Source: Fulvivirga sp. (GTDB lineage: Bacteria > Bacteroidota > Bacteroidia > Cytophagales > Cyclobacteriaceae). From it: a stretch of 64,000 nt of DNA. The translations under genes were made by a program, and so were the position numbers. Every line of letters starts with the position of its first letter. Position 1 is the stretch's first letter. The notes beneath the pieces are model-generated. The model saw only the letters and a list, made by a program, of their open reading frames with translations. It was not told where the DNA came from and ran no database searches. Shown piece after piece: positions 8,372 through 17,134 of this stretch. The DNA lies in assembly GCA_028280565.1 (NCBI GenBank), contig JANQLQ010000102.1, forward strand, positions 1-64,000, read 5' to 3'.

Positions 8372-9910
8372 ATGAGTTTAGAGAAAAGATGGCCTTGGCT
8401 ATACCCCCTGTTAATTGTTATAATATTTGTGATCGTGTACGTAAATGTATACGATAAAAAAATTGCGATATTAGGAGATAACGCCACCTATTATGTTCTT
8501 GGGAAAGGTCTATCCGAGTTTGCGGGATTTGTAAATTATGCATCTCCAAACAAAGCTCCGCACAACCATTTTCCGCCAGGCTATCCCTTTTTATTGTCCA
8601 TAATAATGTTCATTTCTTCTGATGACATCCAATTAATGAAAATTATGAACGGGGTCCTTGCTTTAGGTATAGGATTGCTCTCTTTCTTAATTGTAAAAAG
8701 ACTGACAAGCAAGCCTCTTCTAGCCGGCTTTATTTCAGTGGCGATCATTATGAATGCCGAACTCCTATACTATTCCAGTATCATGATGAGCGAGGTGCCT
8801 TTTGCCTTTTTTACGGTACTTGCCCTGTTTTTATTGGTCAGAATGCCCATAGACCGGCCTTTTTTCAAGAACTTGAACTTCTTTATCATACTCTTTTTAA
8901 TTGTTTATAGCTTCTATATCCGCGCTTTCGGGGTGGCCCTTTTAGGTGGAGCGGTAGTATTTCTGCTGTTTAGAAAAAAGATCAGTTATGCTGTGGCCCT
9001 GTTAATAGGTTTTTTTACTGGTATACTGCCTTGGCAGATCAGGAGTTATCAGCTAGGGGGAAGTAGCCAGCTCAATGTACTGTTCAGAAAGAATTTCTAT
9101 CGCCAAGAAGAGGGGACAATAGAAACGTCAGACCTGCTTGAACGTATCGTATCCAATTTTGACAGGATATTTTCCATTGAATTACCCCAGTCCATATTAC
9201 CTATTTTGGATCTTTCCTCCGAGTCAACCAGTTCTTTTACTAAATGGATAATAGGGTTGGCGTTTGTGGCAGTTATAATTTACGGTGTCAAAAAAACTTC
9301 TTTGAATGGGATACTGCTAGGTAGTTATTTTGTGTTTACACTAGCTATTTTATTTATATGGCCTGATTACTTCTCTTCACAACGATACTTGGTGCCGGTG
9401 ATACCTATACTTTCAATCCTTTTTTATATAGGGTTATATGAGTTCATGAGTTTGGTATTCAAGAAGTATTTCGGGCTCTCATCCTTCAACCCTGCCTTTT
9501 TGTTCGTTTTTTTTCTCTTTTTTCTTTCACCCATCCGGAAACTTAGTCAATCTGCTAAACAGAACTACCCCATTCAATGGGCAGAATTTTTTGCCATGGC
9601 CAAGTGGACCAAGGAAAAAATCAATGACAAGGTGGTGGTTTGCAGCAGGAAACCCTACCTTTTCTATTTGTTTTCTGGGCATACTTCCTGCAACTATCGT
9701 TATACAGAAAATGACCTGGAACTGCTGGATGGTTTGAATGTCAACCGCGTGGATTACGTCGTCTATGATCAATTGGGTTTTGGGACTACCCCACGCTGCC
9801 TGGGAAATGCGATCAATAAACACAAGGACCGTTTCAATGTGATACAATATGCAGGCCCTGAAAATCGCAGGACCTATTTTTTCAAGTACCAGCGCGAAAA
9901 TTCGCAATAA
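8372..9910 (+). CDS. GT-C family integral membrane glycosyltransferase (ArnT/PMT-like)
   Basis: This 512-residue protein has about ten to twelve hydrophobic segments and a short C-terminal soluble tail. The first external loop contains G35-D-N and later P-P-G-Y-P-F, typical of GT39/ArnT-like enzymes, in which the loop aspartate is catalytic and the sugar comes from a polyprenyl-phosphate donor. The acceptor is unknown. It is divergent from the GT2 gene, which is a plausible supplier of its donor. A short hairpin, AAAACTT-gcc-AAGTTTT (9909-9925), follows the stop codon. Confidence 0.78.
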   Translation: MSLEKRWPWLYPLLIVIIFVIVYVNVYDKKIAILGDNATYYVLGKGLSEFAGFVNYASPNKAPHNHFPPGYPFLLSIIMFISSDDIQLMKIMNGVLALGIGLLSFLIVKRLTSKPLLAGFISVAIIMNAELLYYSSIMMSEVPFAFFTVLALFLLVRMPIDRPFFKNLNFFIILFLIVYSFYIRAFGVALLGGAVVFLLFRKKISYAVALLIGFFTGILPWQIRSYQLGGSSQLNVLFRKNFYRQEEGTIETSDLLERIVSNFDRIFSIELPQSILPILDLSSESTSSFTKWIIGLAFVAVIIYGVKKTSLNGILLGSYFVFTLAILFIWPDYFSSQRYLVPVIPILSILFYIGLYEFMSLVFKKYFGLSSFNPAFLFVFFLFFLSPIRKLSQSAKQNYPIQWAEFFAMAKWTKEKINDKVVVCSRKPYLFYLFSGHTSCNYRYTENDLELLDGLNVNRVDYVVYDQLGFGTTPRCLGNAINKHKDRFNVIQYAGPENRRTYFFKYQRENSQ

Positions 9911-10000
9911 AACTTGCCAAGTTTTGGTAAAAATCAAGGTATTAGCCGCTTTGAACCTGGAATAGAGACAATTTGTTGATAGTAGAAAGCCTTTAAAATC

Positions 10001-10939
10001 ATGAGCCCGGTAACAAAGTCTAATCTTTTCTTTTCTATAGTTTTCTTCCTTTCCTTGACTGTGATCAATGGGTGTCAAAATCCTACTAAAGTTCCCGCTG
10101 TCCCGGCACAACACGTTAAAATGGATGCAGGCACTTTCAATGATTATTGGTATACGGGTAAAGCTGAAGTGATCTCTTATAAACTAAAACAATCCCGCTA
10201 TGGCGAGATACATAACGGTGACGCGGTATTGATTTTTGTTACTGAACCCTTTTCTAAATCAAAGCAGGTGAAACTCGACTATCCTTCTAGGGCAGGAGAG
10301 GATAACATTACTGTGATGAAGCTTAACTACATGAAAAAGTTCAATACCGGGTTGTATCCCTACTCGATGATGCTGTCGGCCTTTACGCCGGTAGACTCTT
10401 ACCATCATCCGAAAACCTTAAAGGTCACTACTTCGGTACAAGAATGGTGCGGCCATGCCTATACGCAAATGAACCTGGCAAAAGGCAACTATGATATAAA
10501 TGTTTTTTCATACTTCGAGCAGGAAGGTGATCAAAAGCTTACCATCACCGGCGCCCTGCTGGAAGATGAGATCTTCAATCGCATCCGGTTAGATTATAAG
10601 TCTTTACCGACCGGTGAATTCAAAATGATCCCGGGCTTGTTCTTCACTCGCTTGAAACATAAAGACCTAAAACCTCGCAAAGCGACTGCACAATTGCTGG
10701 AAAATGAAGGAACGTTTACTTACTCCGTAAGCTTTAAAGAAGACGATCGTACGTTGGACATCAACTTTGAAAAAGAATTTCCGTATCGAGTATTAGGTTG
10801 GAAAGAGACCTACCAGGGTAGTGGCAATAATAAGCTTACTACTTCGGCGGAAATGAACAAGCTGCTTTACACAGACTATTGGACAAAAAACAACACGACA
10901 GATACTTACCTTCGAGATTCCCTGTCACTACAATTTTGA
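10001..10939 (+). CDS. conserved lipoprotein of unknown function
   Basis: This 312-residue protein begins with a lipoprotein signal ending V-I-N-G-C (lipidated Cys25). The body contains W-Y-T-G-K-A-E and R-Y-G-E-I-H-N-G-D-A-V-L-I-F-V, which I associate with a Bacteroidota family of about 300 residues. Some annotations call relatives Maf septum inhibitors, but no Maf fold motif is visible here, so that name should not be transferred. It is the first gene of a plus-strand run reaching 14.8 kb. Its stop codon overlaps the next reading frame. Confidence 0.7.
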   Translation: MSPVTKSNLFFSIVFFLSLTVINGCQNPTKVPAVPAQHVKMDAGTFNDYWYTGKAEVISYKLKQSRYGEIHNGDAVLIFVTEPFSKSKQVKLDYPSRAGEDNITVMKLNYMKKFNTGLYPYSMMLSAFTPVDSYHHPKTLKVTTSVQEWCGHAYTQMNLAKGNYDINVFSYFEQEGDQKLTITGALLEDEIFNRIRLDYKSLPTGEFKMIPGLFFTRLKHKDLKPRKATAQLLENEGTFTYSVSFKEDDRTLDINFEKEFPYRVLGWKETYQGSGNNKLTTSAEMNKLLYTDYWTKNNTTDTYLRDSLSLQF

Positions 10940-12006
10940 ATGATAATCCTGGTTCATTAATATTCATCCCCGATATCACTGGCTTTACGCGTTTCGTGAA
11001 TGAAACCGAGATAAAGCATGGCCAGCATATTATTTCCGAGCTACTGGAAATCCTTATCCAGTCCAACAGGCTAGGTATGAAGGTTTCCGAAGTAGAAGGC
11101 GATGCGGTCCTTTTTTACAAGGAAGGCACGGTGCCGCATGTAAATGAGCTGCTAGGGCAGGCCCGTACTATGTTTCTAAAGTTTCATAATCACTTGCAGG
11201 CTTATGAAACAAGACGTATGTGCCACTGCGGAGCATGTACCAGTGCCCATAACTTGTCGTTAAAGTTTATCGTTCACCAAGGTGAGATAGGATTTACTAA
11301 TATTCTGAATAGGATCAAGCCTTATGGAGCCGAGATTGTACTGGGCCACAAGCTGTTGAAAAATAGCATTGATGTACCGGAATATATACTTTTCAGTGAA
11401 AAATATTTTGAACAACTAGGAGACTTGGACCGGGGCGAATTGCCTTTGGGTCAAGGTAGTGATGAATATCTTGACGTGGGCAGAGTTGACTATCGTTATG
11501 TAACACTCACCCCGTTAAAGCAGCACCTCGATCCACCCGGAAAGCCGCCGTTACCCCCTAAGTCCAGTAAACCGGTCATAAAAAGTATTGTCATAGACCG
11601 CCTTTTAGACGAAGTGTACCAGGTGATCATTGAACTGGATCTACGATTGCTATGGAATAGGAAAGTGGACCGGCTGGATTTTGAGCCGGGGCGTGTGAAT
11701 CGCATAGGTACACGCCATACGTGTCTCTTTCCCCTAGGACGTGCCGAGTTTCAAACGGTTCAAAATGAATTTGAAAAAGATACCCGTGTGTATGGTGAAG
11801 AAGTGCTCGATGCCCCTTTTGCCAGTAAAATGTTTATCTACTACATCCTCACTCCCGTAGACCAATCCACCGGCGTACGCGTGGAGCTACACCTTTTTCC
11901 TAAGTCGATCATAGGATGGATTATGGCGCCTTTACTTAAATTTAGGTTCAAGAAACAAATTGGGGTATCGATCCTATCACTGAAAAAACTGTTAGAAACC
12001 TCTTAG
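10879..12006 (+). CDS. DUF2652 protein: nucleotide-cyclase-like domain plus C-terminal SRPBCC-like region
   Basis: The N-terminal half resembles class III nucleotide cyclase catalytic domains. I-P-D-I-T-G-F-T carries the first metal aspartate and V-E-G-D-A-V-L-F the second. A F-T-N-I-L-N-R segment sits where cyclases have their N/R motif. A Cys-rich insert, M-C-H-C-G-A-C, near residue 115 is not found in ordinary cyclases. The C-terminal half (about 225-375) looks like an SRPBCC ligand-binding fold. Relatives are classed as DUF2652 and activity is unproven. The ATG at 10879 overlaps the previous gene by 61 bp; a TTG at 10936 that overlaps its stop codon is an equally likely start. Confidence 0.75.
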   Translation: MDKKQHDRYLPSRFPVTTILNDNPGSLIFIPDITGFTRFVNETEIKHGQHIISELLEILIQSNRLGMKVSEVEGDAVLFYKEGTVPHVNELLGQARTMFLKFHNHLQAYETRRMCHCGACTSAHNLSLKFIVHQGEIGFTNILNRIKPYGAEIVLGHKLLKNSIDVPEYILFSEKYFEQLGDLDRGELPLGQGSDEYLDVGRVDYRYVTLTPLKQHLDPPGKPPLPPKSSKPVIKSIVIDRLLDEVYQVIIELDLRLLWNRKVDRLDFEPGRVNRIGTRHTCLFPLGRAEFQTVQNEFEKDTRVYGEEVLDAPFASKMFIYYILTPVDQSTGVRVELHLFPKSIIGWIMAPLLKFRFKKQIGVSILSLKKLLETS

Positions 12007-13164
12007 ATGTTAACTTCACAAAAAAAAGAATTCAGCCTGCCCACAGGTTTGACCTACCTGAATTGTGCCTACATGTCGCCGCTAATGAAACGGGTTGAAG
12101 AAGTGGGAATTAGGGCATTGCAGCGTAAAGCTAACCCGGCTGCTATCAGTGCTGAAGATTTTTTTAGCGATACCGAAAAGCTGCGAAAGGAATATGCAAA
12201 GCTTATCCATACCCGTGATCCTAAGCGCATCGTGGTTATTCCATCGGTGTCCTATGGTATGGGGAACGTGGTACAGAATATGTCCATAGAGCCCGGTGAC
12301 AACATCGTAGTTACGGGTGAGCAATTTCCCAGTAACTACTATCCATGGCAGCGGCTCTGCAAAACAAAAAAGGCTCACTTGAAGATTGTGGACCCTCCAA
12401 ATGAAACGGGGGACCGCGGTGAAAACTGGAACCTAAGGATCTTAGAGGCCATAACCCCAAAAACCCGGCTACTGGCCATGGGTAATGTGCACTGGGCGGA
12501 TGGCACCCGGTTCGACCTTCTTGCTGCCCGGGAGCGCACTCGTGAAGTGGGCGCGCTGCTCGTAATAGACGGAACCCAGTCGGTAGGGGCGTTACCTTTT
12601 AATGTGGATGAAATTCAACCTGATGCCCTCATCTGTGCTGGCTACAAATGGCTCATGGGGCCTTACAGTATAGGCTTGGCTTATTACGGTCCCTTTTTCG
12701 ACGGAGGGGTACCGCTGGAAGAAAATTGGATCAACCGGGTAAACAGTGAAGATTTTGCCGGGCTGGTCAACTTCCAGGATGAATACCAACCCGGCTCACT
12801 GAGATACGAGGTGGGGGAGCGTAGTAACTTTATCCTTGTGCCAATGCTACTAAAGGCATTAGAAATTTTGAACAAATGGAAACCGGAAAGGATACAACAG
12901 TATTGTGAAAGTATAACGATTAACACCCTCCGGGAGCTAAAAAAGGCAGGTTTTTGGATAGAGGAACCGGGCCACCGGGGAAATCATCTTTTCGGCATTC
13001 GCCTACCCGCAAACATCGACATCAATGGCCTCAAGCGAGACCTGGTCGATCAAAATATCCTGGTATCGGTACGGGGTGATGCGGTACGTGTGAGCCCGCA
13101 CCTGTATAACGATGAAGAGGACATGCAAAAGCTCGCCCAGGTACTTTATGACCAGGTGCGTTGA
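12007..13164 (+). CDS. class V aminotransferase-fold PLP enzyme
   Basis: This 385-residue protein belongs to the cysteine desulfurase / class V aminotransferase superfamily. The PLP lysine is K214 in A-G-Y-K-W-L-M-G, and I-D-G-T-Q-S-V-G supplies the cofactor aspartate. Reaction and substrate cannot be told; related enzymes include kynureninase-like and isopenicillin-epimerase-like proteins. The ATG follows the previous stop codon with no gap, so translation is probably coupled. Confidence 0.85.
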   Translation: MLTSQKKEFSLPTGLTYLNCAYMSPLMKRVEEVGIRALQRKANPAAISAEDFFSDTEKLRKEYAKLIHTRDPKRIVVIPSVSYGMGNVVQNMSIEPGDNIVVTGEQFPSNYYPWQRLCKTKKAHLKIVDPPNETGDRGENWNLRILEAITPKTRLLAMGNVHWADGTRFDLLAARERTREVGALLVIDGTQSVGALPFNVDEIQPDALICAGYKWLMGPYSIGLAYYGPFFDGGVPLEENWINRVNSEDFAGLVNFQDEYQPGSLRYEVGERSNFILVPMLLKALEILNKWKPERIQQYCESITINTLRELKKAGFWIEEPGHRGNHLFGIRLPANIDINGLKRDLVDQNILVSVRGDAVRVSPHLYNDEEDMQKLAQVLYDQVR

Positions 13165-13811
13165 GATTTTTAATGACTATAACGTCCGTACTTTTGCTCA
13201 TGGCTACGGCGGGAGCTCAACAAAAGCTGTCGGTCGTGTTTTTCAGTAAAGAAGTGCGAGAAGGGCAGCCGCAGGAAAATGAGCAAGAAACTAAAGAAAG
13301 GTACCATGACCAGGTGCTTCGACTACAACAAAACGATCAACTGCTGGTAAGAGCTGTACTGGAGGGAGGGAGTGAAATACTGGTCATGAACACAGCTTCC
13401 ACACAAAAAGCCCGTGAATGGATAAGCGCAGGTGACTTCAAAGAAAGCAAGCACTTTAAAGTAGAGGTACTGCCCTGTACCTTCAGGCACAATAACGGCT
13501 GTGCCACGAAAGAAAATGTGGAAAGAGAGTCACTCACTTTTATACGATATAACACACACATTACTAAATTTAACGTTCGAGAAGCGCCAACCCTTTTTCG
13601 GGATCATGATGAGTACCTGTCAAAACTCAGTAAAACCGGCAATGTCATTTGCGAAGGACTGTTCAGCGATGACGACGGCGGGATCATGATCATGAAGGGT
13701 GAAGTGGATCCTGCCGTGATCATGGCAGACCCGGCGGTGGCGAATGGAATAATAGAACCTATAATAAAAAAAATGTGGGTAGCTTATGGCTCCCCTTGTA
13801 AACTCGGATAA
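13161..13811 (+). CDS. exported YciI-like protein
   Basis: This 216-residue protein has a signal peptide (to about residue 19, A-G-A-Q) and what look like two alpha-beta units of the YciI / dimeric ferredoxin-like type, including L-L-V-R-A-V-L-E-G-G and V-I-C-E-G-L-F-S-D. The assignment to YciI is tentative and the function is unknown. The TTG at 13161 overlaps the stop codon of the aminotransferase gene; the ATG at 13173 is the alternative start and still leaves a usable leader. It is followed after 3 bp by the hydrolase gene. Confidence 0.6.
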   Translation: MRFLMTITSVLLLMATAGAQQKLSVVFFSKEVREGQPQENEQETKERYHDQVLRLQQNDQLLVRAVLEGGSEILVMNTASTQKAREWISAGDFKESKHFKVEVLPCTFRHNNGCATKENVERESLTFIRYNTHITKFNVREAPTLFRDHDEYLSKLSKTGNVICEGLFSDDDGGIMIMKGEVDPAVIMADPAVANGIIEPIIKKMWVAYGSPCKLG

Positions 13812-13814
13812 ACT

Positions 13815-14846
13815 ATGAAAATATTAAAATGGCTACTGGGCATCATTCTACTGGTCGTACTGATCTATTTCCTAGGCCCAAAAGCAGAACCCCTCCAATT
13901 AGACACTTCAGCCTTGGCAGTTAACAGGGACTTACGATCTTTAGAAGATAGCATTAACCGCGCAGAGGCAGCGTTACCAAAAGTGAAGTCTGACAACCAG
14001 GCCAGGATCATCTGGGCTGATTCAGCTTATCAAAAAACCCCCTACTCGATGGTTTACCTGCACGGATTTTCTGCCAGCCAGGGAGAAGGGGCACCATTGC
14101 ACCAGGACCTGGCCAAACGCTACGGTTGTAATCTTTTCTTGGCCCGGCTAGCAGAACATGGCTTGCAAGAAGATGAAGCGTTGCTAAACCTTACGGCTGA
14201 AGACCTGGTAGCATCGGCTAAGCAATCTATTGCCATCGGCAAAGAGCTGGGTGAAAAAGTGATCTTACTTACCACTTCTACAGGGGGCACGCTGGGTCTT
14301 TACCTCTCTCAAAATGACCCACAGATCGCTGCTATTGTCCTATATTCTCCTAACATAGACCTGTTTGACCCTACCTCTCATTTGGTGACTAAGCCATGGG
14401 GTTTACAAGTGGCAAGGGCTGTTATGGGGAGCAATTACAATGAACTCAAACTCGATAGTGTCCAGTCGAACTACTGGACGAAAAGGTACCGTTTAGAAGC
14501 CATCATAGAGCTGCGACAGTTACTAGACGAGACCATGATACCTGCAACTTTTACGAACATTACCCAACCCGTATTTATGGGATACTACTACGAGAGCGAT
14601 GCTGCTATGGACAGTACGGTATCAGTCAGTGCCATGCTCGAGATGTATGACCAGCTAGGAACACCTGGCGATAAGAAAGTGAAGGTAGCTTTTCCGAATG
14701 TTCGTGATCATGTCATAGGCTGCCAGCTCACCTCCAAAGACCTGGGGTCTGTGAGAACCGAGACCATTCAATTTCTTGAGCAGGTGGTAGGGCTGCAACC
14801 TGTTGGCGAAAAAACCGCTCTCGAAGGATCAGCTCAAGTGTTCTGA
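13815..14846 (+). CDS. membrane-anchored alpha/beta hydrolase
   Basis: This 343-residue protein has an N-terminal membrane anchor (residues 5-20) and an alpha/beta-hydrolase domain. The oxyanion segment is Y-L-H-G-F-S-A-S (81-88). The nucleophile elbow is T-S155-T-G-G, in place of the usual GxSxG. A D-H-V-I-G segment near residue 300 supplies the histidine. The family covers esterases and lipases; the substrate is unknown. It is the last gene in a tightly spaced run from 10.0 kb. Confidence 0.8.
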   Translation: MKILKWLLGIILLVVLIYFLGPKAEPLQLDTSALAVNRDLRSLEDSINRAEAALPKVKSDNQARIIWADSAYQKTPYSMVYLHGFSASQGEGAPLHQDLAKRYGCNLFLARLAEHGLQEDEALLNLTAEDLVASAKQSIAIGKELGEKVILLTTSTGGTLGLYLSQNDPQIAAIVLYSPNIDLFDPTSHLVTKPWGLQVARAVMGSNYNELKLDSVQSNYWTKRYRLEAIIELRQLLDETMIPATFTNITQPVFMGYYYESDAAMDSTVSVSAMLEMYDQLGTPGDKKVKVAFPNVRDHVIGCQLTSKDLGSVRTETIQFLEQVVGLQPVGEKTALEGSAQVF

Positions 14847-14881
14847 TATAATTCTAAAACAATTGAGCTAATTTTTAAGGC

Positions 14882-14912
14882 AAAAGCTAATAAAATTAGT
14901 ATTTTAGCTTTT
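14882..14912 (+). promoter_or_regulatory. inverted repeat abutting the start of the radical-SAM gene
   Basis: AAAAGCTAA (14882-14890) and TTAGCTTTT (14904-14912) are perfect complements, 13 nt apart, ending one base before the ATG at 14914. It could be an operator or an mRNA hairpin masking the ribosome site. Confidence 0.5.
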
Positions 14913-14913
14913 C

Positions 14914-16146
14914 ATGAATACCCTATCTGAAAAGTTAAAAATATTGGCTGACGCCGCTAAGTATGACGTTTCTTGCGCTTCAAGTGGTAGCCGGCGCAAA
15001 AACCAAGGCAAAGGGCTGGGAAACGCCGCATTCTCGGGAATATGCCATAGTTATACCGAAGATGGTAGATGCATATCCTTGCTGAAAATTCTCTTGACCA
15101 ACTACTGTATTTACGACTGTGCGTATTGTGTGAGCCGGAGAAGTAATGATATAAAAAGGGCAGCTTTTACAGTAAAAGAAGTGGTGGAGCTAGTGATAGG
15201 TTTTTACAGGAGAAATTACATAGAGGGCCTATTCTTAAGCTCTGGTATTTTTAAAAATGCTGATTATACCAATGAGCGACTAGTACGCATTGCCAAAACA
15301 CTAAGGCAAGAGCATAATTTTCACGGCTATATTCATATTAAGATCATCCCCGGGGCAAGCCCCGAACTGATCCGCGAGGCGGGATTGTTTGCCGATAGGT
15401 TAAGCGTTAACTTGGAGATCCCTTCGGAGGGAAGCCTTAAGAAAATTGCCCCGGAAAAAGACCATAAGAGCGTTTACACCCCGATGAACTGGCTGAAAGA
15501 ACGCTTACTGGAAAATCGTGAGGACCGAAAACGATTCAAGAAAACCCCGCTTTTCGCCCCGGGAGGACAGAGTACACAGCTGGTGGTGGGGGCCTCGCCC
15601 GAGTCAGATTACCAGGTACTTCAACTGGCCTCATCCTTGTACACAGATCAAAAGCTGAGAAGGGTGTACTACTCCGGTTATGTGCCGGTCAGCGAAGATG
15701 CGCGGCTGCCTGCACTAGACAAAGCCCCTTTAGTTCGCGAGAATAGGCTTTACCAAGCGGACTGGCTGCTGCGATTTTACGGCTTTGCCATGGAGGAGAT
15801 CCTTGACGAGCAAAGCCCTCACCTCGACCTGGAAATAGACCCAAAACTTAGCTATGCCCTTCGCCACCCGGACCTATTCCCGGTAGATATTAACCGCGCG
15901 CCTTACGAGCTCATTTTGCGAGTGCCGGGCATAGGAGTTAAAACGGCCGGTATGATCGTGCGGGCGCGGAGGTATGGTAAAGTCAGGTACGATGACGTTA
16001 GGAAAATGGGAGCTGCTATGAATCGAGCCAAATTTTTTATAGAAGCCGATCGTCGACCCCTGCCCTTTTCTACTCATTCACCAAGGCAACTCAAACAGCA
16101 TTTTTTGCAAGGCACGAAAAAGTCGCAACTCCAGCTTTTTTCATAA
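14914..16146 (+). CDS. putative DNA modification/repair radical SAM protein
   Basis: This 410-residue radical SAM enzyme has the iron-sulfur motif C65-x3-C69-x2-C72. The C-terminal third contains a helix-hairpin-helix, V-P-G-I-G-V-K-T-A-G near residue 333, which usually binds DNA. Further cysteines lie at about 21, 44 and 53. This arrangement, followed by a partner of about 250 residues, matches the radical SAM family linked to uracil-DNA-glycosylase-like domains and predicted to act in DNA modification or repair. The chemistry has not been established to my knowledge. The partner gene starts 200 bp downstream. Confidence 0.85.
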   Translation: MNTLSEKLKILADAAKYDVSCASSGSRRKNQGKGLGNAAFSGICHSYTEDGRCISLLKILLTNYCIYDCAYCVSRRSNDIKRAAFTVKEVVELVIGFYRRNYIEGLFLSSGIFKNADYTNERLVRIAKTLRQEHNFHGYIHIKIIPGASPELIREAGLFADRLSVNLEIPSEGSLKKIAPEKDHKSVYTPMNWLKERLLENREDRKRFKKTPLFAPGGQSTQLVVGASPESDYQVLQLASSLYTDQKLRRVYYSGYVPVSEDARLPALDKAPLVRENRLYQADWLLRFYGFAMEEILDEQSPHLDLEIDPKLSYALRHPDLFPVDINRAPYELILRVPGIGVKTAGMIVRARRYGKVRYDDVRKMGAAMNRAKFFIEADRRPLPFSTHSPRQLKQHFLQGTKKSQLQLFS

Positions 16147-16240
16147 TGTGAACTCGGTGTAAGGATATGCTAAAATTAAAACTTGATAGAAATCTCTTGA
16201 CACTTTGGAATCCCCGGTAATTATTGGAGTGGTTTGGAAA

Positions 16241-16309
16241 GTTCGCCACCAAAGCACAAATACACTAAAGCTCACCAATGCTAAGCATAATAATTCTCGG
16301 CGTCCAGGC
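16241..16309 (-). repeat. B-family intergenic repeat, partial copy 4
   Basis: TTCGCCACCA (16242-16251), then CTAAAGCTCACCAA (16264-16277) and GGCGTCCAGG (16299-16308), occur in the same order and orientation as in copy 3 (38807-38908). The inner segment between the last two is shorter than in copy 3. Confidence 0.55.
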
Positions 16310-16345
16310 TCATGAAAAATTAACTAGATACCAGCGCAATCGAAA

Positions 16346-17116
16346 ATGGGATGTACTATGACCTGGATCTTTGATGGCAGTTTTGAAGGACTACTCACCT
16401 TGGTTTTTGAATGTTACGCTCAAAAACAGCACCCTGTGAATATAGCCAGGGCAAATAATTACAAGCATGGAATATTTGATACGCCGAGGGTGATAGCCTC
16501 GGACATAACACGCGCGGAACGGGTGCATAAAGGCTTAAGAAAAAAACTTACCCCCGGTGCCATGGTAAACCTGGTCAAAGCTTTTCATTCAGAATTGCCA
16601 GCGGTGGACCGGGAGATATTTGAGTATATGATCTTGGCCCTTGACAAGCCTATGAATATTGAAGAAGACTACAGGCTTGGTCCCGTATTGAAAGTTAAAA
16701 AGGCGGCCCAAAAGGTTAGTCGTGAGATCCACCGGATGCATGCTTTCGTTCGTTTCCAGCATACGAAAGACAACCTTTACGTGGCAACGATCCGGCCGGA
16801 TTTTGATGTCATCCCATTCATAGGCCGTCACTTCAAGCAAAGATATGCCGACCAGCGCTGGGTTATTTATGACACATGCAGGAATTATGGATTGTATTAT
16901 GACCTTTCCACAGTGGATACTATCCAGCTAGAGCAGGCAGCATGGGTGGGTAACAAAAAAATAAGTGCCTCTATCCTAGACTCACACGAAGATCTCTTCA
17001 AAAACCTATGGAAAGAATACTTCAAGGCCACAGGCATAAAAGAGCGCAAAAATACGAAACTTCACCTTCAACACTTGCCCCGAAGATATTGGCACTATTT
17101 ACCAGAAAAGAACTGA
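16346..17116 (+). CDS. DNA metabolism protein partnered with the radical SAM enzyme (TIGR03915/DUF4130 type)
   Basis: This 256-residue protein opens with T-W-I-F-D-G-S-F-E-G-L-L-T, a signature of the small partner family that accompanies the radical SAM protein above. The middle region, R-E-I-H-R-M-H-A-F-V-R-F near residue 130, is also characteristic. In some bacteria this domain is fused to a uracil-DNA glycosylase domain; here it stands alone. The function is unknown but probably linked to DNA base repair. The ATG of M-T-W-I-F-D at 16358 is an alternative start four codons in. Confidence 0.82.
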   Translation: MGCTMTWIFDGSFEGLLTLVFECYAQKQHPVNIARANNYKHGIFDTPRVIASDITRAERVHKGLRKKLTPGAMVNLVKAFHSELPAVDREIFEYMILALDKPMNIEEDYRLGPVLKVKKAAQKVSREIHRMHAFVRFQHTKDNLYVATIRPDFDVIPFIGRHFKQRYADQRWVIYDTCRNYGLYYDLSTVDTIQLEQAAWVGNKKISASILDSHEDLFKNLWKEYFKATGIKERKNTKLHLQHLPRRYWHYLPEKN

Positions 17117-17134
17117 CCCGATATTGAATGCTTG

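Noticed and set aside
10001..10939. Maf septum-formation inhibitor
   Set aside because: Relatives carry this label, but the protein is a lipoprotein without Maf nucleotide-binding motifs.
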